From Baylisascaris procyonis (lineage: Eukaryota; Nematoda; Chromadorea; Rhabditida; Ascarididae): 64,000 nucleotides of DNA. A model generated the notes under the pieces. That model was given only the letters and a program-made list of their open reading frames with translations, was not told the origin of the DNA and searched no databases. The DNA is taken from assembly GCA_037389465.1 (NCBI GenBank), contig JAZARR010000184.1:992001-1056000 (forward strand), written 5' to 3'. Made by a program: the position numbers and the translations under genes. Of this stretch, positions 38,891-51,700 are shown piece after piece; within the stretch, counting starts at the first letter, position 1; each line of letters opens with the position of its first letter.

Positions 38891-39261
38891 ATGCTGTAGT
38901 AGAGGTAGCACATGTAATATTATTCATGTGACTGCAGAAGGCACTTTACTTGCAAAACATCTAGGTGTTCGATTTCCAGGACATGGAAGTCCAGAATCAA
39001 ATTCACGTCCAACATATTCTAGGTTCAGTCAAAATATTTGCGAATCTGCTCCACTCGTTAATGATAAACAAACACATGTTGACAATGAATCGCCTCTAGA
39101 ATTTAATAGAGTTATAAACATATAAATTCACATATACAGACATTGCAGCAATTGTTTATGATGCTTGTGGGCTTATTGAACACCGCGATAAACAATCATC
39201 GATGGCAAAGCCAATTGGTGAGATCATATCGCGAGCACCATTTACAACAATATACATATGA
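38891..39261 (+). other. Coding-like segment in two frames, unassigned
   Basis: After a TTTGCAG acceptor-like site, one frame stays open to 39125 with protein-like composition (for example LLAKHLGVRFPGHGSPESN). A second frame is then open to 39261 (DIAAIVYDACGLIEHRDKQ, later AKPIGEIISRAPF). No intron of credible size joins the two. It follows the retrotransposon remnant closely, so it may be part of the same decayed insertion or an unrelated broken gene. I do not recognise either sequence. Confidence 0.25.
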
Positions 39262-41335
39262 AAAACTAACAGATGTTATTGCCGAAGTAGACTTTTTTGT
39301 ATTTCACAAGAATTCTTTGAAAGATTTTTAAGTTAATCGAATGTCTTACAAATAAATTTGCATATTTTATAAGATAACAATCGAGTGATTGTTCACTTGT
39401 TAAGTCGTTTCTTTGGTGGGTTCTCCCTAGTCGAACATATATTTGCTTAAGCTCCAAAACGCCATAAACATCCTTTCAAATGGCCAGAATAATGACACAT
39501 TTGAGAGGCGTTAATTCATAATGTGTGGGACTAAATTTATTTTTATTACGGTGGAGACCGCTTTGTTGTTAAAAGTCTGATTCAACAGCTATAGTGCCTT
39601 GGTGGAATGTATTGGTTTGCAATAACAAACCCTCCTTTCCCTACTTCTCCACCTCACTCCCCTCCTATCCCTTACCCCCTCCCTTCTCGTTTAGTGCTCA
39701 CGATATCATGATCTCAAAATGTATTATACCCAAATTTCTCGCTTTCTTGAACAACCTCATTTCCTACTTTAGCCGCATTTCACATCCAAGTAAATTCACA
39801 TTCCAAAGTTTACAATATCGCACAATGTAAGCGATATAGTTACGTCAACACAGACTTCACATTGTATTTTCTTCGCTGTAATCGCAGTTCCATTCGTATC
39901 GATGTAGCTTGAGAGAGCGACCTGAAATAAAGTCAATACTCTTTATTCTCCTATAGGGTATACAGGATTCCCGGAAATGTGGTGGGACGAATTGGCTTCG
40001 ATTATTTAAACGGAAGGATTGCGGGGAAAAAACTGGAATTTGGAGAAGAAATAAACCGAGTTTTACTAATTAGAACGGATGCCACTAACCACTGTCATTT
40101 TCCTCCAAAAAAACAATGTTTTCGCCCTTAGTCAGCAAAAAATTTCAAGCTTCTTGGGAAACCCACTGAAATTTCAAAAACGTTCCAAATCAAACCGAAA
40201 TGAAAGAGCGAATTTAAACATTTTAGTTTTCTCGTATTTGGTCACACAAGTAGTCCACTGTCTCGTTCATATACATAGCCGATCGGCGACGCCGTTGTCA
40301 ATGGAAGCAGCATGTTTTCTCTCGCTTCCCTGCTGTGTGATTGTAAACCGGACGACCATTTAATTCGCTTCAAATAGACCTTTGGTTGCGCGGCAGTGAG
40401 TCTGGTGAGATTTGATTGAAAGGGATGCAGTAGTTGCGGAGGAATGGGAGACATTTCAATGTTTTTTTCAATGTTTCAATGAGAGACATTTCAATGTTCA
40501 AAGCAGGAATAATCGCATGATTCAGCGAGCACGACATCCATCAGAAAGAAATTGCATGCGGCAGTGCATTGAATTGTTGGAGAGGCATGGGAGTAGAGCT
40601 GGCACGATATGCGCTTTTTGCATTCCGCTCATTTCGCCAATCAACTTTATGGGGGTTATCTCACAATAATAAAGTGTGCGGTATAATGCCTTCATATTAT
40701 AAATCGATCGAACCGTTTTCCGCTTGTATCAATCTTCTAAAATAGATCCATTTCTTGCTGATCCAAGCGGATGTGAATGTATGTAAATTTTTCCCACGTC
40801 TTTAGATATCCTCAACTCGTTTCGAAATTGATAAATCGGTATAATGTATACTTTACACTCATCGCGCATTTTGCACTTCAAGGACGCATATAATAAGTGC
40901 CAAATTAAAAAAAAATAGCAATTAGATGTCAAGTCTGTTTCTATCACATGCAAATTTGCCCTATTACATGGAACGTTCTAAAAAATTTGAAAAATTTGAT
41001 GAGATTGATGCAACTCATATGTAAATATATAGTTTATAGAGTGAAGGAATGTGGAAATATGTAATTAAAATATGTACTAAAGGAAAAAACAGACTCAGAA
41101 ATAGAAAAAATGTGAAGGATGGATGTGTGGTTGTAAATTCGAACAATATATTTAAGCGGCAAAGCATTCATCCTCTGCGACATTTATATCTTGGACATTT
41201 CCGAGTGGAATAAAGAGAGGAGTGGGTGCCATCCTGACCCACTTGATCCTTGAATTTCCAACTATTACCAATTATTAATGACCCTTGTAATGCATTATGA
41301 CAATCTCTTGCAGAGGTATGTGTGTATACACTTAC

Positions 41336-41381
41336 CTGTCTATATGTATTCCATGGTTTCAAGTCGGAAACTACTGAAGCA
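41336..41381 (-). other. Orphan 46-bp exon-like segment, minus strand
   Basis: On the minus strand a clean ATATTTTCAG acceptor precedes 46 bases, open for ASVVSDLKPWNTYRQ, and a clean CAG/GTAAGT donor follows. No partner exon in the right phase could be fixed on either side. Higher up the same strand, 41727-42082 is also open in protein-like frames, but the connection is not shown. It may be an exon of an unrecognised fast-evolving gene or chance. Confidence 0.22.
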
Positions 41382-43016
41382 CTGAAAATATAAATGTATT
41401 ATTGTGGATGCTTTGTTACTTAGCGGCTGCTTACGAAGTTGACTCGTGCGATAAGTGGCACTACAAGAGCGCAAATCATTGCAGCTGCTTGACGTGCTTT
41501 CCCATCTATTTCCTAGCAGTACTCAAGTTATGTCTCCGTTGTTAAAGCACGGAGAGCAGTCTTGATTCACTGACTCAGTCGGTACTAATTTCAAGCAGTT
41601 GAAGGAAGAGGAAGTTTTGATATTGATTTCCTCTGAAATTTCGATGATTGGAATCTTTCAGCCAGAAATTTTTCATGAAAGTATCGGTCCATATGAGAAA
41701 AAGTTAGCGTAAATAATATAGCTGTGTTAAATGTCTCTTAAGGGAGAAACTGAGTTGCAGTTTTGGAAAGGTACATGTGCGACAGCTGTATGAGGAGTCA
41801 CCCCAACCTGAACTGACAGGGTATAACTGAATGTGCTTCCCCATGTGCAGTGGATGCTTTTCGCGAAGGTTGCTGTCGTGTTGTTACTCAGGTAAAGGCC
41901 TATCCTTTGGCATTCCATCGACATACGAGATGCGCTATGTATCCTTTAACTGTTGTGCAATGCAAGAAACCCTTTAATGAGACACCAATAGCATAAAGTG
42001 TAAACTTAAGCCAGGCTATCGGTGTAAATGGCTGGGGTGGAAGGTGCTCCGTTGCGCACTTGGTAAGTTTATCGTAAAACACTGCATATCAACCCAACTC
42101 GATTATAAGTCCTCTTCCTGAAAAGTTGAGGGTTGCTTATATATGATGAGGAATCTCTAGTTATCAACGAAGGCAAGGAAATAAGACCTGATTTTTTAAT
42201 ACGCCCAGGTGCCAAATCACAACCCGTTGCAATAAATCTACCAAATTCGAGGAATGCTACGTCATCACCACCACTCCTTCATCCACCCCCTCACTCCCCC
42301 CACTGCTCCTGTCGCGCTGCGCGCGAATAAATATGTAAATTAGAGAGTTAAAAAAGCGGCAGAATTATTGCAGAAGTAAGTGTGTGATGGTGAAATCAAG
42401 GCAAAAGGAGTTGGGGATATTGACCGGTCATGAAAGTTGATATGCACATTGAGTTGGAGATATAGACGTCGTAAAAGCTTTTATGCATGTCGAATGAGGG
42501 CAAATGAACAAACGGAGTTGACGGGTCACTCAGATGTTTTGCACAAAAAGCAGAATGCACGTGCGAATGGCACAAAGAGGACATGTAGCGCTTTGTCTTC
42601 AGTAAGCGCATAAGGATGCTAATTAGCATAAACACATCATAAAAGTTATTGTGCTTATCTAATTAGGGCAAATGGGCATCGTAAAAATTGTTATTCATTA
42701 GCGTATAAACAACTTTTGGGGTCAGGCCCGATACAAAGAAGGGGCGGGCCTTAAGTATCAGAAGGTATCAACGAGAAGGATATGAATGAACCCCAAGTTT
42801 CGGTAACTATTGTTCAGTGAGTGTCGTGGATCGGGATTGCGCTTCCAATGGATTTTATTTATATCTGCATGTCATGTAGTTATATATTTGCTTAGTGTTG
42901 ATACGTGCGTGTGTAATAAACATGCGTGTTTTTAAGGTGGGTTATAATATGATGTGCGTCTCTGATAATTAACCGTTTTTTCGTCGCGTTTAAATTGTTT
43001 CAACATGTAAATAAAG

Positions 43017-43132
43017 GGTCTAATTACCCAAGTTTGAGGTGTGGCTTACAGAGAAGTGGAGAGGCTCGTTCGCAGGTCGGTTGCACCAGCAGAATCTGAT
43101 ATTGATATTATAAGACGAGCCACCTCAACTTG
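43017..43132 (+). ncRNA. SL1-like spliced leader sequence with foldback (SL RNA gene, pseudogene or captured leader)
   Basis: Bases 43017-43038 match the 22-base nematode SL1 at 21 positions; only the fourth base differs (C for T). A GT follows at once, as the donor does in an SL RNA gene. The 3' half of the leader plus the donor (43029-43046) is complementary, with two single-base bulges, to 43118-43132, which would close a structure of about 115 nt, near the size of known SL RNAs. Against a working SL RNA: I see no clear Sm site of the AATTTTGG type, and the sequence after the donor is not the known SL1 RNA body. Other readings are a decayed SL RNA copy or a retro-inserted copy of a trans-spliced mRNA carrying its leader. 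The leader similarity is too long to be chance. Confidence 0.55.
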
Positions 43133-43324
43133 AAGGGTATATTCCTGTGTAACGGACGGAGGCAAAAACGGTGATCATTGGCGAGCGAGACGGCGTCAAT
43201 AAGAGGAGTAGCGCGACGACTAGGCTGGTCGCAGACGGCAGTTCAGTGGTCGGGAACGTTGACTCCAACGGTAATCGTGGTTGGATCGACGTCAGTGGGC
43301 AAAGGAGACAAGGCGCCATTGGAA

Positions 43325-43641
43325 CGCTGCAGAGAGCGATGGTCTCCCCAGCAAGTCACTTCCTGCGCATCAGTTGAGCTGAAATTCTGCAGAGGAACAT
43401 TATTTGGCATCTTGAATTGAACGGTTGAAAAAACTGCATGTTTTTATCACAAGTTTTCGAGTTTCTGTGATGCGCCATTTGATCGCTGCAGAGAGCGAAG
43501 GTCTCCCCAGCAAGTGCACTTCCTGCGCATCAATTGAGCTGAAATTTTGCAGGGGAACATTATTTGGCATTTTGAATTTAACGGTTGAAAAAAAAACCGC
43601 ATGTTTCTATTACAGGTTTTCGTGTTTCTGTGATGCGCGTT
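43325..43641 (+). repeat. Two-copy tandem duplication, period about 159 bp
   Basis: Copy 1 (43325-43483) and copy 2 (43484 to about 43641) share the opening CGCTGCAGAGAGCGA, the segment GGTCTCCCCAGCAAGT, GAGCTGAAATT and the closing TTTCTGTGATGCGC, with scattered substitutions and small indels. One frame of both copies encodes ELKFCRGTLFGILN, so the frame survived the duplication at that spot, but I do not recognise a protein. The unit sits in the segment just after the SL1-like sequence. Confidence 0.85.
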
Positions 43642-44412
43642 AGTATTAAAGTGCAGAGTACGGTAGTGGTGCGTATGCAGCGTGGAGCACGAGCGCAGCT
43701 GCGTTCGCGGTTCGCAAGCGGGGTGCCATCGTTCTCTGCAATAGTGCCTTCACGAGCTATGTTGATGTGATTCTTTCAGATAATCAATGCGTTTAGTTTT
43801 TTGAGATAGAAAATGAGAATATAAGCATAAATGATTAGATTTTTGCATGAAAACTACAAGCACCGTCGGTTGGTGAAGATATATGAGGATCCATTCTTTT
43901 CTCAATGAAGGTATCCTTGGTTTGGAAATCTGTAAGCAACTAATCCTGTAATTCAGGTTTTACTAGGTTTGTACTTGTTTCTTTTTTATTACAAGGCAGT
44001 TGTATTTTTCATTATTTGCTGTCTGGTTGAGATCAGACCTCTGATGCGCTTTAGGTCTGGCTGCAGTTTATGTCTAAGTGGTATAGCCCCTCCGCAAAAT
44101 AGTAGAAAAGATTCATTTTTTCTTGTTTTCATAAAACCCTTCTGGCCTGCTGTGAATCTGCCTTAAATTAGTCTTGATTGATGGAACTTCTCTTTTCTGA
44201 GTTTCGGTTTCATGCTTTGGCGACCTATTATATGAAGGTTAGCGAGCATGGTTTGATAAGGTCTGCAGTCTTATCGCTTTGCCCATCCCTTATATTTATG
44301 ATTCAGAAGGGGTTCTGATTGAGAAGGACAGTCGGACAACCGTTGCTAAGTGCATCGTCCCGCACACTAATTTCAATAAGAATTACATGTTGTGACATAT
44401 GAAGTGCATGAA

Positions 44413-44420
44413 TATTTCAG
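44413..44420 (+). promoter_or_regulatory. Likely trans-splice acceptor of ciao1
   Basis: A TATTTCAG site lies 22 bases before the ciao1 ATG with no upstream coding exon needed. This is the usual distance and form for spliced-leader addition in nematodes. A second AG (TTTTTTCAAG) lies closer to the ATG. Confidence 0.4.
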
Positions 44421-44442
44421 GTTAAAAGGGTTTTTTCAAGTA

Positions 44443-47400
44443 ATGCTAAATGTTGAAGATGGAGAGTTGCGGCACTCGAAGGATGGTATATTCACTCGGG
44501 TGTGGTGTGTGAAGTGGAATCATAAAGGAGACGTCCTGGCGAGCTGTGGTGATGACAAAACTGTGAAATTATGGAAGTATATAAATGGTACGAACATTTT
44601 TCGTTGATCCTCTAATGTGACGCGGCCAAGACTAAGAGGCGGAGGGAGGGATGGGGAATGCACACCATAATCACCCATGAAAAAACTATAAGAAGATCTT
44701 CGCATTCATGCCGTCCTTCATGCTGACATGGGCATCAAGGGCTTATCGTTCACACTCAGCGCATTTGTTGTATACTCCTTATTCTAGCTTTATATAAAGA
44801 TTAAAAGTTTTAAACGATGAATTTCTCGTGGTTCAGTTTTCTAAGTTGTGAATGATCCAAAAGGTGTCCCAGTTGTTTAGTGCTGTAAAATTAGCGCTGC
44901 ATTGCAGTACCAAAATGCAAGTGTTGTATTGTTGCATCAGCATCGTTTTATCTAAATCATGTTATGGGATGAGTGGCGCCTCGATTATTTCACTAGTTTT
45001 ATACGAGATATTTGGGTGCGCGATTCTCAGCTTGTGTATTTACAGAGTTGAATAGCCGTCTGACATCGGTACGCAATAAGACACTAAAAATCTGTGCAAT
45101 TCCGCAGATCTCTATATGTCAGCGCAAGTGTTTCTGGTGCGAATGTGTTCTATATCTGACTGTTCGTAGTCTAAAGATCCCACATTGTCTTGCTTCAAAA
45201 CCTGCACACGGCGCAAATGTCTGCTAGCTAGATAGTCTTTCGCTACTAATGCGTTATATCTTGAAAGAAAACAAACAAATTGCAATTTTTGTGGTTTCAT
45301 TACAACCAGGATCGTATGCTTATGGTATATGGTTTTAAAACATAAGCCATGATTATCGTTTTAATGAGCTATTTGGGAAGCTCTGACTAATGCAGTTATG
45401 GCTAGACGGGTCTCAAACCATTTTTTGGTTTGACAGGTTCAAATCAAGCCATTTTGTCAAATCGTGACCATTTTTTGAGTCGGCTCCTTAAATCTAGACT
45501 TTTGGTCCTAGCCGTTTCAATGGAGGCGCTAGTTTTTGGGTAGGTTGGGCGAAATTGCGAGGAAAAAAGGTTTTTTGGCTCTCCATTCATTACAGAAACA
45601 GCTAATGCATTAACCCCTATAACTGTTTGTACTCGTGACATACAGACTTGAGACAGTATGCCAAATATAGTCAACGAAATCCATCTATGGACGTTAATTT
45701 TTGCGCTAGTTAGAATCCTTCCAAAAGAGCTGAGATAAGGATTTAGTTCCAAGTAGTTGCAGTCTATTTCCTAAGACCAATAAGTAGATCGAGAAACACA
45801 ACAAACCTGAGGTAGACATTTCAAGCAAGATAGGTTAAAAAAATTTGAGAAATGCATAGTATGCAATATTTGCCAAATGTTTGTTGTAGACTCGTTGTAT
45901 GAAATTGCAGAGCCACCGTATTTAAAGTATTCCTCATCGTTGAGTGGTTCACATACACGTACAATAAGAAGTATAGCGTTCTCACCATCAGACAGATTTC
46001 TTGCTTCAGCCGGATTCGATGCGACCGTTATCGTCTATGAGCTGACCGAGTGAGTGCCTTCATTCCTTTACTTCTTTTGTCGTCGAGTTTATGCTGTGAA
46101 TTTTATTGGTGGGGGAAATTTAACCCTCTCTCACTTCCCTCCCTCCTCCTACACCTGTTGTAGTAGAAAGCATACTGGACGCCAGTGCTTGGTGTTATGT
46201 AGACGGATTTGGCCTTATAATCAGCTCCTGTTTCAGTGTCCTAGCTATACCACCGCTGTCACCACGTGTAAGTAGGTTTACGTTCCCCTCGCATCTTCCC
46301 TTAATGATGAGTTTAGAAATCACAATCATTTCCGACCGAGAATGCAACCGGCACGAAAAAATTAGTTCTGAGTGAGAGGGAAATGGAGGAGAGGAAAATG
46401 TCGATAACGAAAAGATTTACATTAAAGGAGATTACAGGTCACAAGTTTGATGTTACATGTTGGAGAGTAAAATTGTAGTCATACCCAAAACTGTGAATAA
46501 GAAGAGCGAGGCTAAGCCCTTCTATACCGATGTTTTCTCTAAGCCTCCTCCTTCATGAGCCTATTATAAAAATTTATTTCTTGGCAGTTTTTGAGTTCAT
46601 GCATACTGCTGCCGAGAAGTAGAAAATTTCTAATTTCTAGGTTGATAAGCGAAACAAATGATTTGCTATTATATTAAGTATTAGATTATTGTCATTACAA
46701 TATTTCAGTCATGGACATATTCATGAGGGTCTTTTCTTCCCACCTTATGAGAGGAGATGAAGCGGAGACGAGTTTTGCAGATGATGTAAAGTTCAATATA
46801 GAAGTCGAAAAACAGTAGGGATAGTGCCATGGAATTGAAGGGAAAGGGGTGGGAGAAAGCAGAATGATCATAGTGTTAAGAGAGAACCGGTTAAAGCTAC
46901 TGAAAGCACCGCAGAAAATCATTTGAGAGGAAATTATGAAATCCCGCAATAAAGGATGGATCCCATAGGTGCATAATAGCACTTAGAAGTTTGCTTTATT
47001 TGAAGGAGAGAATAAAGATGCTCCTTTAGTGCAAATGGGCAAGCATTAAGCAGTTGTTTATATCATTCCATAAAATGACTTTGAAGTCATATTAGAAGGC
47101 AGCATTTCGATGATCTGTCTTAAAGCTATTTGTTATAGTTCGGCCCAGTGATGACCTCTTCTATTGAATTTTTCACCTTCTTATCTCGTCTTGCCCATAT
47201 TGCGATGATATGGTAGAATATTTTATGCACTGATCCCTTATTTTACTTCACGTTAATAAATGCGATGCCTGTAATATTCAACGCTAGCACATTTATCTCT
47301 CAACCTATATTTACTTTCATTTGTTGCATTCCATCTGAGATTGTTAGTGTAGTTGACGAGTGAATTTGCAAATCCACTTGAGGGATAATTGATGCCTTTC

Positions 47401-48723
47401 GTTTGATGTAAAGGAATAAAGAAAGAATTCTTTGCAGTAACGAATATGCGGAGGTGGCAAAGTTGGAAGGACATGAGAATGAGGTGAAGTGTTGCGCATT
47501 TTCCCCATCTGGTGAATTCTTAGCATCGTGTAGTCGAGATAAAAGTGTTTGGTTCTGGCAAAGTTAGTTTCTTTTGTTTCTGTTCTTACCTCATTTAAAA
47601 GTTATTCGGGGAGTGGATGGGATGAAAGATGGTGTTAACATTGCTGATGTGAGTGGCTTCTCAAATAGTGTTCAGGTAAGGATCGGCGAGTAAAATGCTC
47701 GCGGTAGTCTCAGCGATAACCGCCCGTTAAAATCCTTTATTCCTTCCCTCGGCTTCAGTGCTCAGTATATGGGTCCGCCCTTTACATGAATCTATCGCTC
47801 AGTTTGATTGTTAGCAAAAACATAGACGTAAGATAAACTTTTACAAAAGAGAAAAGGATGAAAAGTGAGGCTTTGTCAGCTCACATAAAGTTTGGAGAGG
47901 CACAGTGAACCCATTTTGCTTTGTCTTGATAAGCAAGTCTTAGAAAGCTGTTATATCTGAGTCTGGAGTCAAATGGGAGCGGTCACTTTCCTTACACTCC
48001 CAATTAGACGCTCCTAAGCAGCAAATGCTGAGTAAAAGAGGCTTAGGAGGCTTGGCTTGTTGGGCATGAACTGAGAATCTCATCCAGGAATAGAACGAAG
48101 AGGACACAGTCTACTTCATTAAGAAGAATAGCAAAGGTGGTTCCATTTTTGGAGCCAGCTGAAATCGATGTTTTTTAAAAGACTCCGACATTCAGAGTTG
48201 GATTTTAAATCCCGTATAATTGAAATTTTTATTTTTATTTTAGGAAGTCACGGCTTCTCATCATCGAGATCTGTAGATAGCACTCTAGAATAGCTTTAAT
48301 ATTTTTATGCAACATTTTCAGAAACTCCTTAAGTGCATTCATTCGAAGACGAGGAGTGGACACGATCAGAAATGATCATCATTTGATGTGATAATTGAGT
48401 TCTTTTAGTGGATGAAGACGATGATTTCCAAGTTTGTTCGATACTTCAACCTCATACTCAAGATGTCAAATTTCTTGTTTGGCATCCCAGTGATGAGGTT
48501 AGCATATAGATTATTTTATTAGTTCATATTCTTTGATGGATTTTCCTTTAAATTACCAAATTTTCCCTCTTTGCTGATTTAACTGAAGAATAAATTTTTT
48601 CGATTGATGATCCATTTAGTCTGAAGTGAATGAAAATTATTTGAAATTTGAGGGAATTACATAAGAAATTTGCTTATTTGCGTTTAAAAAGTAATGCGGA
48701 ATTCATTATTTCTATTAGGAGGA

Positions 48724-48779
<56 letters not shown>

Positions 48780-51700
48780 CCGAAATGATATACTTTTGAT
48801 AAACATTCACTTTTTTCCTTCTCACATTTCCTGCATGGAGTGTGTTAGCTTTTCGTTGCACCATTGTGAACTCATAAGTTTTATTTTGTTGATTTCTGAA
48901 TCTCGTCTTCATATAAGTTTTGAAAGTGAGGGTGGTGCCATGAGATCGTGATTTAGAGGTTAAATACTTTCATGGTGGAATGTTAAGATCGGAGTTCAAT
49001 TCATCATAGAGCTTTTTGCCTATTTTTATTGGAGGGAATAATACGTGACCAAAAGCATTGATGCTGTTTTGGAATCCAGAAGAGGTTTTAAATCTAGAAA
49101 AAAGTCAAAGAAAGATGTTGATTTGTCGATGCTTGACTTTTCAAGACTGATGTAATTCGCTTAGCAGTGGCTAACCATGAATAACAAAGATTAACTGAAA
49201 AGATAAACAGGTTTTAACTGTCGACAGTGATATCTGTATCTGATCGAGCGTTAATCTCGTCACTTCCTCGTAGTTATAAACTTCCTTATATAAGACTTCT
49301 TTCCCCAGTAGAAGACTTGCATTAAATTCAGTCTTCGTTTCGTCATACAATCTCCCACTAACGAATGCACTAAAAATTATTCCATAGCTACTAACAGCAC
49401 TTCCATTACCCGCCAACACGGTAGTTGCGTACTTCCTTGTTGCAAAAGGAGATTTTCATAATTAAGATAATACTTACTCATTCATTGCGGATCATCTCAT
49501 GCAAGTCTTTATAAGAAAAGTATTTTGGGCACTACGGAGAGCAGCATTCTGTAGACTTTTATACGATATGTGAATATGCATTCTTTACCGCTTCGATTAT
49601 TGCATCGTAACTGTGAGAATGAGCTTAAAAAGTATTCACTCACTCGTGACTATTTGCTACCGATGTATTTGGCAAAATTTTGTTAACTCGATGTACCGTA
49701 TTTTCGTTTTTACAAGCCCATCCCATTGAATGTATGAGCGGTGTTGCTGCATATTGATAAAGCTGTGTTCTAATTGTGAAAAGACAAATTGTGCCTGGAA
49801 AGAAGATTGAGTTAATGTACAATGTTGCATATTTTGCTGATGGGATGACACTTGAAATGCATTTATGTAACATCTGTCTCTATGAAATTTTTGTTTTTAT
49901 GCTATATATGAGTTGCTTTTCCGGCATTACGGCTGGTGTGAAACGGGGCTTATTAACAGTGAGATAGGGTAATATTGATATGCTTTTGCAGTTATTGGTT
50001 TCATGCAGTTATGATTGCTCGATAAGGTTTTATCGATACGATGGAGATGATTGGGTTACGCAACAAAAAATCGATTCCGCACATGAGTCGACTGTTTGGG
50101 CTGCTGATTTCTCTGTCGATGGAGAGTCATTGGTGACAGTTGGTGGTGATTCAACCATAAAGGTTAGTATTTGAGAATGAATCGAGGAAGACGATGGTTT
50201 ACTTGCAGGATTGCTTGAATAAGCTTGATACCATTTGTGGCAATCATTCCGTTTGATTTATTTTCAACTGTAAGGTAAAAGAAGAACCATCGGCGGTAAA
50301 GGCATGTCTGTGGTAATTGTGTTTTATGCTGAACGTGTGCACGTGTATTATGTTATCATAGTAACTTTCTTGGTAAAACTAAAAAATTTACCATCAAATA
50401 GCAGAGAGTGATTTTTTGCAGTGATTAATATTTTAGAGTGAAGTTAATTTCTATATAATAAAACGAGCACTGAATTGCTTTTATGGCTGCAAATATGTAT
50501 TCTTGAGAAATGCGGTGCTCACTGCCCAACTTCCAATACAATATTTCTAATATTATAGGCTTTGTAAATAGCATTATGTAAAAAAGCGTTGTGTCTTTTC
50601 TGCAGCAGTCCATAGTTCACCTTTTCTGTGCAACTCTATAATCGACTCTGAGCATCCTACTGAGTATCATTATTTATAAAAGACTATAACTTTAGATATG
50701 GAAAAGAAAACGAAACGGTGTAGCAATAACGTCAAGTGAGTGGCAATGCGTGCTGTGTTATAAAGCAGATACGAGGTGGCCTCTCTATTCAGTTTCATGG
50801 AATCCTCTCAACGGGATTATTGCTGTTGGTGGAGGTGACAGAAGGTTGAGGTAAAATATTCATTGTTTGCACCTATTGTTGCAGCATGGTGAGAATAATC
50901 TGCTCCTATACATATGGGCAGCTCTTTCTTCCAAGTCACGCTGCCCATTTGGAAAAATGAAGGATATCCCTTTATCCATAACTATCGAATCCCGTCACTG
51001 AGGGCATAAAATTGGCATCCGATCGGAGGTGTGGAGTTGGGAAGGAGATAGCCAATCTGTAAGACTTTGGGTCATATGTGGCTTTTATTAGAAATGTTTT
51101 ATCGGTTGCATCACTAGCATCTGCATCCTCCCTTTCAGATATTGCTAAGCAGGAGGCAGTGTACGTTACTGCACATTGCCTCTGCTTCTCTACGTTACAT
51201 CAGTACAGTGCCCAAGGGCTACTTCTGTTAAAATAGCTCAGACGTATTCAAAGCAGGTTATTCATGCAAAGTTATTCATGCGGAGTCCTTCGATCCAATC
51301 AGATAGTGGGTCAGGCAGGTAAAAGGTTGCGTCATTGCTTCATTATGGGCTGCACCAGGTTTGCAGTGCTCGTTTACTCCAAACCATCTCTCGCATTTTG
51401 TCTATTGCCCATAATCGATTCATTGTTCGTATACAGAATGAGAAGAAATCAGATGAAGTAGCTGATGTGAGATAACTTTTTCTACCTCTTCGGCATTTCA
51501 CGGTTACATATCCGCAAGCCAACTTGCAGTTTTCATTACCTTCAAAGACCTTCCACTGCTGTCTCCACCCCACTTCTTCTATCATAAATCTTTATATAGC
51601 CCACTTCGCAGTATCGGCGTTTCGTCACTCATCCATCATTTCATGCTCTTGTTTAACTTGAACTGGCAACTTTCATCTGTTCTCTAATCAGCAAAATAGA

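Larger units (their letters stand above)
30332..44442. other. Long gene-poor stretch between GT92 and ciao1
   Basis: The GT92 gene and ciao1 are divergent across this 14-kb stretch, so both promoters should lie at its ends. I find no complete gene. It holds an (AT)n tract, a dead retrotransposon piece near 38.5 kb, coding-like frames near 39 kb, an orphan minus exon at 41.3 kb, and a distinct segment at 42.7-43.75 kb, visibly richer in GC, with the SL1-like element and a tandem duplication. Open frames at 30856-31167, 31994-32356 and 40079-40363 have no recognisable similarity. Confidence 0.55.

Noticed and set aside
43171..43770. Series of overlapping open frames near the tandem duplication
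   Set aside because: They occur in several frames over a duplicated segment; the repeated peptide follows from the DNA duplication and no protein family is recognised.
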